Numbered from the stretch's first letter, positions 11,003-20,197 are shown. The stretch is 64,000 nt of DNA from Gilliamella sp. WF3-4 (GCF_001690275.1 NZ_LZGW01000037.1:19601-83600), one strand, 5' to 3'. The notes: a model not told the origin generated them from the sequence alone. Numbers and translations are program-made.

Positions 11003-12409
11003 TTATTCACATAGTGGTTTGCTAATATTCATACTTGAAACGGCGCTATTCATTTGTGCAACTATCTGTGCTGGACTTTGAGCTACATAGACTTTACCGC
11101 CAGTTTTATTAGCTACACAATCAATTTTATGCTTCCCAGCAATATCCACAATATTTATCTTTAAACGCGGCTGTTGAGTGGCTATTTTGCTCGCTAACGA
11201 ACAAATATTAGCTTTGGCACAATTGTCTTGACCATCACTAATAACTAATATGTAATCATCACGGTTTACACCATCAAGCATTTTGCTGGCTTGTTTTATG
11301 CCACTATATAATGGCGTTGCACTGTTATTATCTAGTGGTTTTAACCTGTTAATTTTATTTTTTAACTTACTTCTATTGTCATAACTATAAAACGGTGTAG
11401 TTTGTGCTACAGGACAAGATGAGAGTGTGACTAATGCAATATCAACGTTTGCTTGTATTTTATCAATGCTTGCTAATGCTACTTTTTTACTACTTGATAA
11501 CCGATTAGGCAGGCGTGTCATGCGTTTTATATAAGCCTCAGCTTCTTCTGGCGACATTAAATCTTCTGTATTCAAGAATTTATTAATAGCAGCTTGAGAC
11601 TCCATCAATGTAAACATCATTGATGCTGAATTATCAAATATCATAACCATTTTAGGTGCATCACTGTTACTGACAATCTCTTCACGGGCGATACAGCTCT
11701 TAGGTGCAACGACCGTTGGCTTTGAAGTTGGTTCTGAAGTTGGCTCTGATGTCGATTTTACAACTGGTTCAACTTCTTCTTTGCGGGGTTCCACAACAGG
11801 TTCTGGTTTCTTTTCTTCTACTGGTTGAGTAATGGCTGGCTCAGCAACTTGAGCCACAGGCTTTTGTTTTTCATATGGGCAAAATAAATACCAAAGGAGC
11901 CCAAACAGACCAAGCAATAATAAAGCTAAAAGTAAAAAATGCCACCAGCGCCAGAATGTTTTTGGTGGAATAATAGGAGGTGGCGCGGGAGGCAAAATCG
12001 GATCTTCAAAGTTATTAATGATAACGGGTTCGTCATTAATAACATAAATAGGGTTACCTAAGCTTTTAATTCTAGGTAACCATGATGAAATAAATCCTTG
12101 CTGCTCAGCAGTTATTGGCATTGACTTAACCACTGCTTCGATATCGTTAATACGATCTTGCAATGTTTTTTCTATCTTACTTTTCTGTGATTGATTACAA
12201 ATCTCACTCAATAAGACAGCTTGCCCTTCTAAAAGGGTATACCAACCAATATATTGATTATCGTTAATCAATCTCGGTATAGCTAAAATTGAAAAAGTAC
12301 GCTCGGTTAAATGTGGCTCTAGCAGCGCTAGCAAAGAATTATATTGATCTAATAAAGACATCTTTTCGGAATTATTATGATCACACATAAACCTTGCTAT
12401 TCGCTGCAT
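11003..12409 (-). CDS. Membrane-anchored vWA-domain protein, paralogue 3
   Basis: This 468-residue protein is the first transcribed of the three tandem paralogues. It has the N-terminal domain, a single membrane segment near residues 155-177, a Pro/Glu/Ser/Thr linker and a vWA domain with DNSAS, an NSATPLY Thr and ISDGQDN. The linker carries three copies of a 12-base unit encoding TSEP-type tetrapeptides, where paralogue 2 has one; this accounts for most of the length difference. The start at 12409 lies 58 bases after the preceding lipoprotein gene. Paired Cys in the C-terminal half fit a periplasmic vWA domain. The topology is predicted, not shown. Confidence 0.8.
   Translation of the reverse strand: MQRIARFMCDHNNSEKMSLLDQYNSLLALLEPHLTERTFSILAIPRLINDNQYIGWYTLLEGQAVLLSEICNQSQKSKIEKTLQDRINDIEAVVKSMPITAEQQGFISSWLPRIKSLGNPIYVINDEPVIINNFEDPILPPAPPPIIPPKTFWRWWHFLLLALLLLGLFGLLWYLFCPYEKQKPVAQVAEPAITQPVEEKKPEPVVEPRKEEVEPVVKSTSEPTSEPTSKPTVVAPKSCIAREEIVSNSDAPKMVMIFDNSASMMFTLMESQAAINKFLNTEDLMSPEEAEAYIKRMTRLPNRLSSSKKVALASIDKIQANVDIALVTLSSCPVAQTTPFYSYDNRSKLKNKINRLKPLDNNSATPLYSGIKQASKMLDGVNRDDYILVISDGQDNCAKANICSLASKIATQQPRLKINIVDIAGKHKIDCVANKTGGKVYVAQSPAQIVAQMNSAVSSMNISKPLCE
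11715..11750 (-). repeat. Three tandem 12-bp units in the vWA linker
   Basis: Three imperfect 12-base units (GTTGGCTTTGAA, GTTGGTTCTGAA, GTTGGCTCTGAT on the plus strand) encode the repeated T-S-E/K-P linker of vWA paralogue 3. Paralogue 2 has a single unit at the matching place. The repeats keep the frame, so slippage would change spacer length between membrane and vWA domain without breaking the gene. Confidence 0.75.
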
Positions 12410-12467
12410 TGCGTAACTGTTTCCTTTTATTTCTTATACTGTTATAAAAAAGCGATTAAACAAAAAT

Positions 12468-12950
12468 TTATATATTTAATGCCTTTTGCAACTGTTGAAG
12501 TTTTTTGTTTAACGTTTCTAACTCAACTTGCTTTTCAATTTGTGAATTATTTGAATTGTTAGCTTTTTTTAGTTGCTGTTCAATGTCTTTAACTTGAGCT
12601 TGTAGATCATCACGACCTTTAGCCTTTTGTTTAACTTCGTTTGTTAATTTAGTTAAATCATTTTTCAATTTTTGTTGTTGCGCTTGTTTTTGTTTAACAC
12701 TTAATGAGGTATCGTTTTTCTGTTTTTCAATTGCCGCATAGATTTCTTTAAATTGCTGATTCGCTCTTACTTCATTTTCCAGAATTTGCTTTTTCTGATC
12801 GATCCGAGCTTGGTAATTTCCTGAATAATTACAGCTAATTTTATCCATAATACCAATGTTAGTATTAGTCGGATCGCACTGCTCGGGAGTCGTTGAGCAA
12901 CCAGCTAAAAAAATAAGTGGGCTGAGTAATAGAAGATGTGTTTTTTTCAT
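12468..12950 (-). CDS. Coiled-coil lipoprotein
   Basis: The 160-residue product starts with a lipoprotein signal peptide; the lipobox LAGC places the lipidated Cys at residue 18. After a short Cys-containing segment the rest (about 50-160) is rich in Lys, Gln, Glu and Leu in heptad-like spacing, with repeated QQ/LKK patterns, and should form a long coiled coil. It follows another coiled-coil lipoprotein by 2 bases and precedes the three vWA genes, so it is very likely co-transcribed with the srf system. I do not recognise a named family. A periplasmic tether or spacer role is inference. Confidence 0.75.
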   Translation of the reverse strand: MKKTHLLLLSPLIFLAGCSTTPEQCDPTNTNIGIMDKISCNYSGNYQARIDQKKQILENEVRANQQFKEIYAAIEKQKNDTSLSVKQKQAQQQKLKNDLTKLTNEVKQKAKGRDDLQAQVKDIEQQLKKANNSNNSQIEKQVELETLNKKLQQLQKALNI

Positions 12951-12952
12951 AA

Positions 12953-13645
12953 TTAGCTAACCTTAACTGCTGAACGTTGTTGTGTAACAAGATTAATTTG
13001 ATTTTCAAGTACTGTAATTTGTTTATGTAATTGACTTATTTGTTTATCGAGTTTTGATACATTAACGCCTGATTGTTGTTCTTGAGAAGAGATTAAAACC
13101 CAATCATTTTCAACTTTTCTCATGCGTTTTAATTTATCATTTAAATAGGCAATATTAGCATCAATTTGCGTTAAATCATTTTTAGCTTGTCTTTTATTTA
13201 ACGTATCTTTTTTGATTTGATTATTTAACACTTTAAGAGTCGCTAAATTTTTATCCAACACAGCTTTAGCTGTTTCAGTTACTGCTTGAACTTCGTAAGT
13301 ATTTTGTTGAATGTCTTGGATATAAACATCAAGGCGCATTTCGGCATTAGCATATTCTGCTCGTTTACTGTCAAGATAATAGTTAGCGCCCATCATCACA
13401 CCACAACCAACCGCAGCTGATGCAATACAAACGCCAGCTTTTCCACCTGCTAACATACAACCAATACCGCCTAAACCCGCGCCAACAGCACAAGACTGCC
13501 ATGCGGATTTACTAAAAAACTTAGCCGTGTTACTTTTCGTTAGAGCAGGATCGGCATTTCTAGAGCTGACTCCTCCCCCCCCTTGGCAGCCAGTTAAAAT
13601 AAGCGATACACACAAAAACAGCGTTACTATAATTTTATTCATCAT
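12953..13645 (-). CDS. Glycine-rich coiled-coil lipoprotein
   Basis: The 230-residue product has a lipoprotein signal (lipobox LTGC, Cys20 from the first Met) followed by Gly residues. A Gly/Ala-rich hydrophobic segment at about residues 55-90 (GAGLGGIGCMLAGGKAG) resembles a glycine-zipper membrane-associating stretch. From about residue 95 to the end it is heptad-rich and should be coiled coil. Its ATG overlaps the TGA of the upstream FGE-like gene (ATGA), so the two are translationally coupled. The second Met, at 13642, is an alternative start. No named family is recognised; the context makes it a structural part of the srf envelope system. Confidence 0.75.
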   Translation of the reverse strand: MMNKIIVTLFLCVSLILTGCQGGGGVSSRNADPALTKSNTAKFFSKSAWQSCAVGAGLGGIGCMLAGGKAGVCIASAAVGCGVMMGANYYLDSKRAEYANAEMRLDVYIQDIQQNTYEVQAVTETAKAVLDKNLATLKVLNNQIKKDTLNKRQAKNDLTQIDANIAYLNDKLKRMRKVENDWVLISSQEQQSGVNVSKLDKQISQLHKQITVLENQINLVTQQRSAVKVS

Positions 13646-15267
13646 CTTTTTCCTTTTATTTCATTGCATGTTTGTAGCCAAGCTGATCTCGCAATTTTCC
13701 CCGATTCAATATATTGATTAATATGTTTGAAATAGAGTTTTAAATAGTCACTCATATTAGCTTTGCCACTATTCTCTAAAATAAATTGAGTAGAGCTAAC
13801 TTGATCATTAATAGTAATTTTCTCGTAATTTGACGCAGTATTAACAATAGTATCGGAATAATATTTCAATATAAAGTCCCGAGCATTTTTAGACTCATCA
13901 ACAACTTGTTTCAAATTATCTAGCTTCACTTTTGAACACATATTATCATCATCTAAAGTATCGCTTTCTTTTGGATCGCAAACTTCATTAGCCATGGTTC
14001 TATATAAATTGTCATTATACTCAAATTTACTGCTTAAATCAGAAACATTCGCACACAAAAATGCACCTAATTGTAATGCTGACTGAATGGATCGATCTCG
14101 TTGTTCATCACGAGCTTGGTTAGCACTACGTAACAGTGTATTAAGTTGATTTAATTCTTTTTTCGTTTTCTCGTCTTCCACTTGTTTGGTGATTTTTTCA
14201 AGCTCACTAACAACATTAGCATTTTCTGAGCTTTCCGTTTCGCTACCTAATTGGTTCCATTCTTTTTCTAACTCTTTGATTTTATCACTAGAATTCATCA
14301 CTTCTGTTGTATAAACCAAACGAAACCCAACATCTTTACTCTTATAAGCACCTTTATCATCATAAAAAGGTTTTTCGGTACGAAAAGCACTGGTAGTTGA
14401 TGATTCAGGTGTCAAATAACTACCACCACGCACTGTCATACCGCCTTGTTGACCATGATAACGATCGAGCTTATTCATTCGAAACGAATCAAACATCATT
14501 TCGCTTGCATTACCTAAGATATCAAACAAATCTAGCGGATTAGGTTCAAGCCGTCCAATAAGTTGTAATTTTCCATTAGCTGACTTGGCACCAGAAAACC
14601 ACGCGTAATTTTCAAGATTACCCGTCATTGGGAACCGTGATTCACGAAATTCTGATTCGGTTACTTTCGAACCACCTCGTGCAGCATATTCCCATTCGGT
14701 ATTATTCGGTAAACGGACATAACCATTAGGCAAACTAATTGATTTTAGCTTTGACCGATTTTCAATTAACCAACGATTATATTTATTCGTAAAAGCTATA
14801 GCATCAAACCAACTAATATCAGTGATAGGAAAAGAGAGGTTCACTTTAGGTATTGGGCAGGTGTCATTCATTACAGATTGATATTGCAATACGGTAATTT
14901 CATATTTACCTATCAAATAGTACCGTTCTTTACCTGCATCAGAAAAACTTCCTGCTATATAGTTGGGTGTCGCATATTCAGCAAAACCAAGCTCTTTTTG
15001 ATTACTTCCTAAAATAACTTTGACATCATCTAACGATTTATTGGTAGGAGTAAATACCTTTTTCATCACTAAACTACCATCACACGGCATGGGTAAAATG
15101 ACATCATCTTTGGCTGGTTTGGGATTATAAAATTTACTGTCCCAAGGCTCAGCAAAGCTTAATGAGGGAAGTAAGCTTATTGTAGCCAATCCCCAATAAG
15201 CCAATCGAATACATTGGGGATAACTATGCTTCACGTAAGCTTTCTGCTGGTTGAATTTTAATAGCAC
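13642..15267 (-). CDS. Secreted FGE/SUMF1-like protein lacking catalytic cysteines
   Basis: The 541-residue product carries a signal peptide (hydrophobic to about residue 39, ending SFAEP) and a formylglycine-generating-enzyme-type domain at about residues 65-325. Family landmarks are IGKYEITVLQYQ, RLPNNTEWEYAARGG, DILGNASEM, VRGGSYL and VGFRLV. In active FGE the stretch after RGGS(W/Y) carries the catalytic Cys pair; here it reads LTPESSTTSAF with no Cys, so a pseudo-enzyme or binding role is more likely than sulfatase activation. A coiled-coil region (about 335-395) and a Cys-containing tail follow. The GTG start is backed by AGGAGG five bases upstream and lies inside the permease gene end (44-base overlap). 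Confidence 0.8.
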   Translation of the reverse strand: MLLKFNQQKAYVKHSYPQCIRLAYWGLATISLLPSLSFAEPWDSKFYNPKPAKDDVILPMPCDGSLVMKKVFTPTNKSLDDVKVILGSNQKELGFAEYATPNYIAGSFSDAGKERYYLIGKYEITVLQYQSVMNDTCPIPKVNLSFPITDISWFDAIAFTNKYNRWLIENRSKLKSISLPNGYVRLPNNTEWEYAARGGSKVTESEFRESRFPMTGNLENYAWFSGAKSANGKLQLIGRLEPNPLDLFDILGNASEMMFDSFRMNKLDRYHGQQGGMTVRGGSYLTPESSTTSAFRTEKPFYDDKGAYKSKDVGFRLVYTTEVMNSSDKIKELEKEWNQLGSETESSENANVVSELEKITKQVEDEKTKKELNQLNTLLRSANQARDEQRDRSIQSALQLGAFLCANVSDLSSKFEYNDNLYRTMANEVCDPKESDTLDDDNMCSKVKLDNLKQVVDESKNARDFILKYYSDTIVNTASNYEKITINDQVSSTQFILENSGKANMSDYLKLYFKHINQYIESGKIARSAWLQTCNEIKGKR

Positions 15268-16447
15268 GTCGCCCTCCTATAACCACAACGCCGCTTGATA
15301 TAAATAAAGTCAGTAAAAAAGCAACGATAAGATGATAAAATTGTAATTGACTCACCACGGATTGTGAAATCAAATTTTTACCTAAAACTAAATTAAAGGC
15401 ACTATTTCCTAATCCAAAAAGCACACAAGAGATAACAAAAGCTAAACAGCTTAAAATCATTGCTTGATTGATTAAATAAAGCATAATGCTTTTTGAACGA
15501 AATCCAAGTAATCGCATAAAGGCAATATCTTTGCGTTTACGTTCAATATTTGATAAAAATGCCCCTGTAAATGACAAAATACACCCTAAAACAGCTGTAA
15601 TTGCAATGACACTAAAAATAAAATTGAGCACTCGATCGATTGCTTGCATGTTTTCAATCGCATTAGCTTGTGTACGCGTTTCTATATTTTTTTCTCGTAA
15701 TTTAAAGGCTAATGGGGCGACATTATCTAGTGAATTGGCATAAATACGGGCTCGCGCAAACGAAGTATGTTTTGGCGGATTTGATTGCCCAGTAGACGTT
15801 AAAAAAATATCACTTTGGTAGCCATCATAAAAATCTTCCATGGCAATAAGTAAATCTAAAGAAACAAAAGCAGCTGCTCGACTATAACGACTCTCGGGAA
15901 TAATATCTACCACATCTAATGTGGTTATGCCTTTTTCCAGTTTTCCATCAAGCTGCCTTGTTATCACCATTTTCACACGACTACCGATAGTTGCTTGCAT
16001 TTTTTCTGCCGATAATGCGCTTAATATAATTTGATTTTTATTATTAAGCAAAGGCGTAGCTTCTGTTATTGGATCACCTGTAGCCGTAGGAATAATTTCG
16101 GCATTATTCACAAAATGACTCGCATCTTTCATTAAATCAGCTTGTGTATTTAATGAGCGTGTTAGAGGGATAACAAAAGCCGTTTCAGGCTGTTTTTTTA
16201 TCCACTCAAACATTTCACTCGTAAACTGTAAATTACCAACGATTTTGACTTCTAAATTTTGTGGATCATTAAGTAATTGTTCTCTAAGTTGAGAAACCAC
16301 ACCATATTTTAAGCTAAATAACAATAATAATGGCGTAATCACTGAGATCACCGAGGCAATAATACAAAACGAAACTTTTTTGTCATACCATAAGTCAGCT
16401 AAAGATAAGCGAGTAACAAGTAACCATTTTAATATTGCTTTAGTCAT
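15224..16447 (-). CDS. FtsX/MacB-type ABC transporter permease
   Basis: This 407-residue inner-membrane protein has the FtsX-like layout: one membrane segment near residues 25-48, a large extracytoplasmic domain (about 50-265) and three C-terminal membrane segments (about 270-300, 325-350, 370-395). Such permeases usually act as mechanotransmission devices or lipoprotein/peptide exporters (MacB, LolC/E type) rather than classic import channels. The gene follows its ATPase partner by 3 bases and overlaps the FGE-like gene, so it belongs to the srf island transcript. No separate HlyD/MacA adaptor is encoded in the island. The substrate is unknown. Confidence 0.85.
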   Translation of the reverse strand: MTKAILKWLLVTRLSLADLWYDKKVSFCIIASVISVITPLLLLFSLKYGVVSQLREQLLNDPQNLEVKIVGNLQFTSEMFEWIKKQPETAFVIPLTRSLNTQADLMKDASHFVNNAEIIPTATGDPITEATPLLNNKNQIILSALSAEKMQATIGSRVKMVITRQLDGKLEKGITTLDVVDIIPESRYSRAAAFVSLDLLIAMEDFYDGYQSDIFLTSTGQSNPPKHTSFARARIYANSLDNVAPLAFKLREKNIETRTQANAIENMQAIDRVLNFIFSVIAITAVLGCILSFTGAFLSNIERKRKDIAFMRLLGFRSKSIMLYLINQAMILSCLAFVISCVLFGLGNSAFNLVLGKNLISQSVVSQLQFYHLIVAFLLTLFISSGVVVIGGRRAIKIQPAESLREA

Positions 16448-16450
16448 TTT

Positions 16451-17167
16451 TTACGCCTTATCTTGTAATGGTAAAAATACTGAGGATTGGGGGGAAGTTA
16501 AGTTAGCTGATAAAGTAAATAACCCTTTGCTTGCAATGCGTTGCCAATCGTGCGTTACAATCATCACAGCAATATTGTCTTGCTGAGCTTGCTCAATAAT
16601 TAAATCAAAAAGTAAACTTGCATTATAGGGATCCAATGCCGAGGTTGGCTCATCGGCAAGTAATAATGCCGGTTTATGAATAATGGAACGAATAAAAGAA
16701 GCGCGTTGCCTTTCACCAATAGATAACTGTTTAGGATATTTGTTTAGCAAATGGTCAATTTTAAGTTTTTGCACTAGATAATCAAACCGGCTGTTATCCA
16801 CTTTTTTTTGTAATAACTTCAATGATAATAAAATGTTATCACGAACTGTCAAAAAAGGTAGTAATCCACCTGTTTGTAACATAAAACCCAAATACTGAGC
16901 TCGAATATCAGCCAGTTTATCAAGCTGGTTTTGCTCGATTAGCGTTGCAATGTCGATTGCATAATTATCAACAATCAATTTATAGTGGCCAATTTCATCT
17001 GGTTTTAAAATCATTCCTACCATTTCAAGTAATGTGCTTTTGCCTGCACCACTATCGCCCTGAATAACAACAACTTCACCAGCTTTGACGGTTAGCTCTG
17101 GCAGGCAAACACTAAAAAAGGATTTACCTGTTGAGCGCAAAATAGATAACTGCTTAATAGTTAACAT
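16451..17167 (-). CDS. ABC transporter ATP-binding protein (LolD/MacB class)
   Basis: This 238-residue ATPase has Walker A GDSGAGKST at residues 37-45, Q-loop region FMLQTGGLLP near 95-104, a signature LSIGERQ at 148-154 (Ile in place of the usual second Gly) and Walker B ALLLADEPTSALD at about 167-179. The compact domain and the neighbouring FtsX-type permease place it with the LolD/MacB/FtsE class. It energises the adjacent permease from the cytoplasmic side. It lies 2 bases after the vWA gene and 3 before the permease, in the middle of the srf island. Confidence 0.9.
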   Translation of the reverse strand: MLTIKQLSILRSTGKSFFSVCLPELTVKAGEVVVIQGDSGAGKSTLLEMVGMILKPDEIGHYKLIVDNYAIDIATLIEQNQLDKLADIRAQYLGFMLQTGGLLPFLTVRDNILLSLKLLQKKVDNSRFDYLVQKLKIDHLLNKYPKQLSIGERQRASFIRSIIHKPALLLADEPTSALDPYNASLLFDLIIEQAQQDNIAVMIVTHDWQRIASKGLFTLSANLTSPQSSVFLPLQDKA

Positions 17168-17169
17168 AT

Positions 17170-19134
17170 CTAAGGCAACATTTCTAATGGAATAGGATAA
17201 ACATTTTCACGAGGGTCGCTGCCTTCGGCTAACGAAATCCAACGATCGACATCGGCATTACATTTTTGATAGTAACGAATTTTACTATTTAAATTACGGA
17301 TAAATTTTTCTTGCTCAAGTCCGCTCATGCTTTTCCAAGTATCTTGATCAAGCCCTGTCACATCACTTTTATATGGAATATTATCTAGATATTCACCAAG
17401 CAGACCTAAGTCAGCAATTTTGGTCACCGAATCTGATTTTAATTTGCTTGGATCTTGCCCCATCGCAGCAGCAACAGAACGAAGCTGGGAAAACATATCA
17501 TCGGCTGAAATTAACCCGTCATTAGCCGCATTAGCAATTTTGCTGACAATATCACTCAAATCACTAAGTTGCGATTTAGTTAATAATATACGAGGCTCGG
17601 CTGTTGGAATCGTCGGTTTAACGAAATCTTTATCTGCAATCCATGCTTTAAAAAAGGTTGGTGCTTTAGTCCCTTTGGTATCGCCTAAATAAGCTAACTG
17701 CATGGCCTTACTGAGTAGCAATGCATCTTTTAACATATCAGAATTATCATCTTTTGCATTAAGTGCATTGCCGACAGAAGCCTCGCCTTTATACGCAAGC
17801 TTAACTTGTTCTGATAAGGCTTTTGCCAGCAAGTCAACTTTTTGGCCAAACTGATGTACATCTCCCGCATTAACAGGATAATAAAGCGATTTATGAATGA
17901 AATCATTATAAGTTAGATCCGAATATTGCGTTGCAGCAATCTGATGATCTTTTTCACCACTTGGCGTTTTTAAATGTAGTGCGTAAATAGCGACGCCCTT
18001 ATGCTGAGCTTCAAGTCTTAATTGCGCAGCATCCATTCCTGTACTAGAAAGTTTATCATCACCGGGAATTGCACTAGCATCTGTTATCAAAATCATGTAA
18101 CGCGCGCCAAAGCTATTCCAATTAATATCATTTAATGCTTGAGCAACCCCAGCATAAGAATCTTCGGCAAAATATGCGGTTGATACAGAAGCTTGTTTAA
18201 GCGAAGCGCTTAGCTGTTTAAAATCCTCTTTATCTTTCACTTTATTGGGATCGGCAAAAAGTTTAGAAACAAATTCAAGTTTATCCGAGGCCTTTAAACT
18301 CGATCGAAATGAAACCAATCCAAATTTAACTTGATCTTGTAAATTTTCTTTTTCAATGTGCTGATAAACTCGCGTTACCGCTTCTTTAGTTCTTGAAATA
18401 TAAGGATCCATTGAAATAGTGGAGTCAATAACAAACACAATGGCGGCTTTAAATGGAGCAACTTGATTAGTGCTATCATCAGTAGTTTGGCCATTAGCTG
18501 GTTTTGTATTATTTTTTACCAATGAATCCTGTTTACTTACTGATGCTACTTCTAGCACTCGCTCATAAAAACCTTGCCCATTCATAACCTCTTCACCTTG
18601 TAAAATAGGTAATAAATAGAAGTTACTTTTAAAATCAACAAACTCTTTAGGCTCTTGAGCAACCACATCTGAAGCTGGCTTATTGGCTTTTAACGTGTCA
18701 CGAATAGGCTTTAATAAAACCTCTGGCTTATCAGCATCAACAATAGCGGTTAATGCAGCCTTATCTTTGAAAAATAACAAAGGATCACGATCAACAGGGT
18801 TTGTAAAAACTAATGTCATTTGCATATTCCAAGCAACTGCACATGAATTATTAATCCAACCTATCGCTTTTCCATAAGAATCAGGCCCAACTTTAAGCCA
18901 TTGCTGATTATTGTCGTTTTTACGTTCATAAACATAATAGCGAGAAAATGCTGGCACAGATTTGCCGGTAGGATCTGTAATATTATTTTTTAATTCACAC
19001 GTTGGTGTGCTTAATACACGCTGATATAAGGTTTTTTTACCTTCTTGTTTGAGCGGTTCAGCTGCCGAAGCTATCCAAGGTACACAAGCGAGGCTTAGAC
19101 CAATAACGAGTTTTGAAATTGCTATTTTTTTCAT
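17170..19134 (-). CDS. Secreted SH3-like plus vWA-domain protein
   Basis: The 654-residue product begins with a clear Sec signal peptide (cleavage near AASAAEP-type sequence, about residue 25). Residues 35-105 look like an SH3-type domain (YQRVLSTPTCEL to KAIGWINNSCAV), with a Cys pair that may form a disulfide. A vWA domain starts near residue 228, with MIDAS DSTIS (D237, T239, S241) and a later ITDAS. About 200 further residues are mostly helical and unassigned. It is predicted to be soluble and periplasmic. It sits directly before the ABC transporter genes, so it may be the periplasmic partner of that transporter. No named family is assigned. Confidence 0.8.
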   Translation of the reverse strand: MKKIAISKLVIGLSLACVPWIASAAEPLKQEGKKTLYQRVLSTPTCELKNNITDPTGKSVPAFSRYYVYERKNDNNQQWLKVGPDSYGKAIGWINNSCAVAWNMQMTLVFTNPVDRDPLLFFKDKAALTAIVDADKPEVLLKPIRDTLKANKPASDVVAQEPKEFVDFKSNFYLLPILQGEEVMNGQGFYERVLEVASVSKQDSLVKNNTKPANGQTTDDSTNQVAPFKAAIVFVIDSTISMDPYISRTKEAVTRVYQHIEKENLQDQVKFGLVSFRSSLKASDKLEFVSKLFADPNKVKDKEDFKQLSASLKQASVSTAYFAEDSYAGVAQALNDINWNSFGARYMILITDASAIPGDDKLSSTGMDAAQLRLEAQHKGVAIYALHLKTPSGEKDHQIAATQYSDLTYNDFIHKSLYYPVNAGDVHQFGQKVDLLAKALSEQVKLAYKGEASVGNALNAKDDNSDMLKDALLLSKAMQLAYLGDTKGTKAPTFFKAWIADKDFVKPTIPTAEPRILLTKSQLSDLSDIVSKIANAANDGLISADDMFSQLRSVAAAMGQDPSKLKSDSVTKIADLGLLGEYLDNIPYKSDVTGLDQDTWKSMSGLEQEKFIRNLNSKIRYYQKCNADVDRWISLAEGSDPRENVYPIPLEMLP

Positions 19135-19146
19135 ATCCTTTCCTCA

Positions 19147-20160
19147 CTATTTTTGCAATTCAGCTAAGCGATTTTTGGCTAAGGTATTATCAGGATCATG
19201 ATTCAAAGATGTTTCATACCAATAAATAGCGGTTTCTTTATCTGCTTTAAAGCAACTATTATTTTCATAAAACTTCTCGTCGTACTCTTTAGCATAAAGT
19301 ATAGCAATCTTCGCATTTTGCTGAGCTTGATTTGCATATAATCGTTGAGCAATATTACATTTTTCAGCTTTTTTAGCTTCAGTAATTATCTGAATAATTG
19401 CATCAACTTCTGGCTTGGTTTGTAAACATTGTTGAATAAAAGTTAAGTCATTGGTAAAACCATTATTTAAACTGCATTGGGCACTAATTTGCACCGGTGT
19501 TATTGGTTGTGATTGCTTTTTGAAAAAGAAAAAATACCAAGTAGCAAAAGCAATCCCGATTAACATCATAAAACCAATTATAATAGCAACGATTAATCCT
19601 AAGCGACTTTTCGGTTTAACCGATTCAAGCGGTATTTCAGGTTCAGGCTCTGGTATTGTTTCCGTTTCAACAGGTTCAGCCAGCATTGTCTTCTCAGTAT
19701 CCATGCTGGACTCTTCAATTAATGGCGTCTCTTCTTCAACAATAGATTCGTTTGCTAATTCTGGTTTTGCTATAACTGGTTCGTCATTAGGTAATGCTGC
19801 CTGCACATTTAATGCCGTTGATGCAAACACGGTGTCAGCAATACTAACAACCCCGCCATCAATATAATTCTCATTTTGTTTATCACGAATTTGTATAAGA
19901 AAACGAACCTGATTTCCCTGTGACAACAAAGTGTCAACCAACCATTCACTGACTTGCCCTGTTAGCTGTTCATTCTCTACAGACATATTTTCAACTGTAT
20001 GCCAGCTTTTTTCAGGAGCCCACTGATTCAAATCAGATAAATAGTACCCATCCTGATTACGTTGTATAAGCATATCAATTTCAGCACTGCCTTTCCATTT
20101 TTGAGCTAAAAACTTCGCAACACCGGGTTTATAACCGTCTAATTCAATTCTTAATGCCAT
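19147..20160 (-). CDS. Single-pass membrane protein with Sel1/TPR-like C-terminus
   Basis: The 337-residue protein has a cytoplasmic-looking N-terminal domain (about 1-118), an acidic Pro/Glu-rich linker (about 125-183), one membrane segment (about 188-212, flanked by KPKSR and FKKQ) and a C-terminal region with repeat-like helices ending in AIYWYETSLNHDPDNTLAKN, typical of TPR/Sel1 repeats. Short Cys spacing in the C-terminal part suggests a periplasmic, disulfide-bonded domain. It lies 12 bases before the vWA gene but is separated from srfC by 113 bases holding two hairpins. The layout (domain, acidic linker, membrane segment, periplasmic module) parallels the SrfA-like and vWA proteins of the island. 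Confidence 0.75.
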   Translation of the reverse strand: MALRIELDGYKPGVAKFLAQKWKGSAEIDMLIQRNQDGYYLSDLNQWAPEKSWHTVENMSVENEQLTGQVSEWLVDTLLSQGNQVRFLIQIRDKQNENYIDGGVVSIADTVFASTALNVQAALPNDEPVIAKPELANESIVEEETPLIEESSMDTEKTMLAEPVETETIPEPEPEIPLESVKPKSRLGLIVAIIIGFMMLIGIAFATWYFFFFKKQSQPITPVQISAQCSLNNGFTNDLTFIQQCLQTKPEVDAIIQIITEAKKAEKCNIAQRLYANQAQQNAKIAILYAKEYDEKFYENNSCFKADKETAIYWYETSLNHDPDNTLAKNRLAELQK

Positions 20161-20197
20161 GATATCCTCTATTTTACACCCACATTTTGAGCATCAT

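Noticed and set aside
19451..19867. 138-codon plus-strand open frame inside the membrane repeat-protein gene
   Set aside because: It is antisense to a well-supported gene and its Ser/Gly-rich content mirrors the Pro/Glu linker codons on the other strand.
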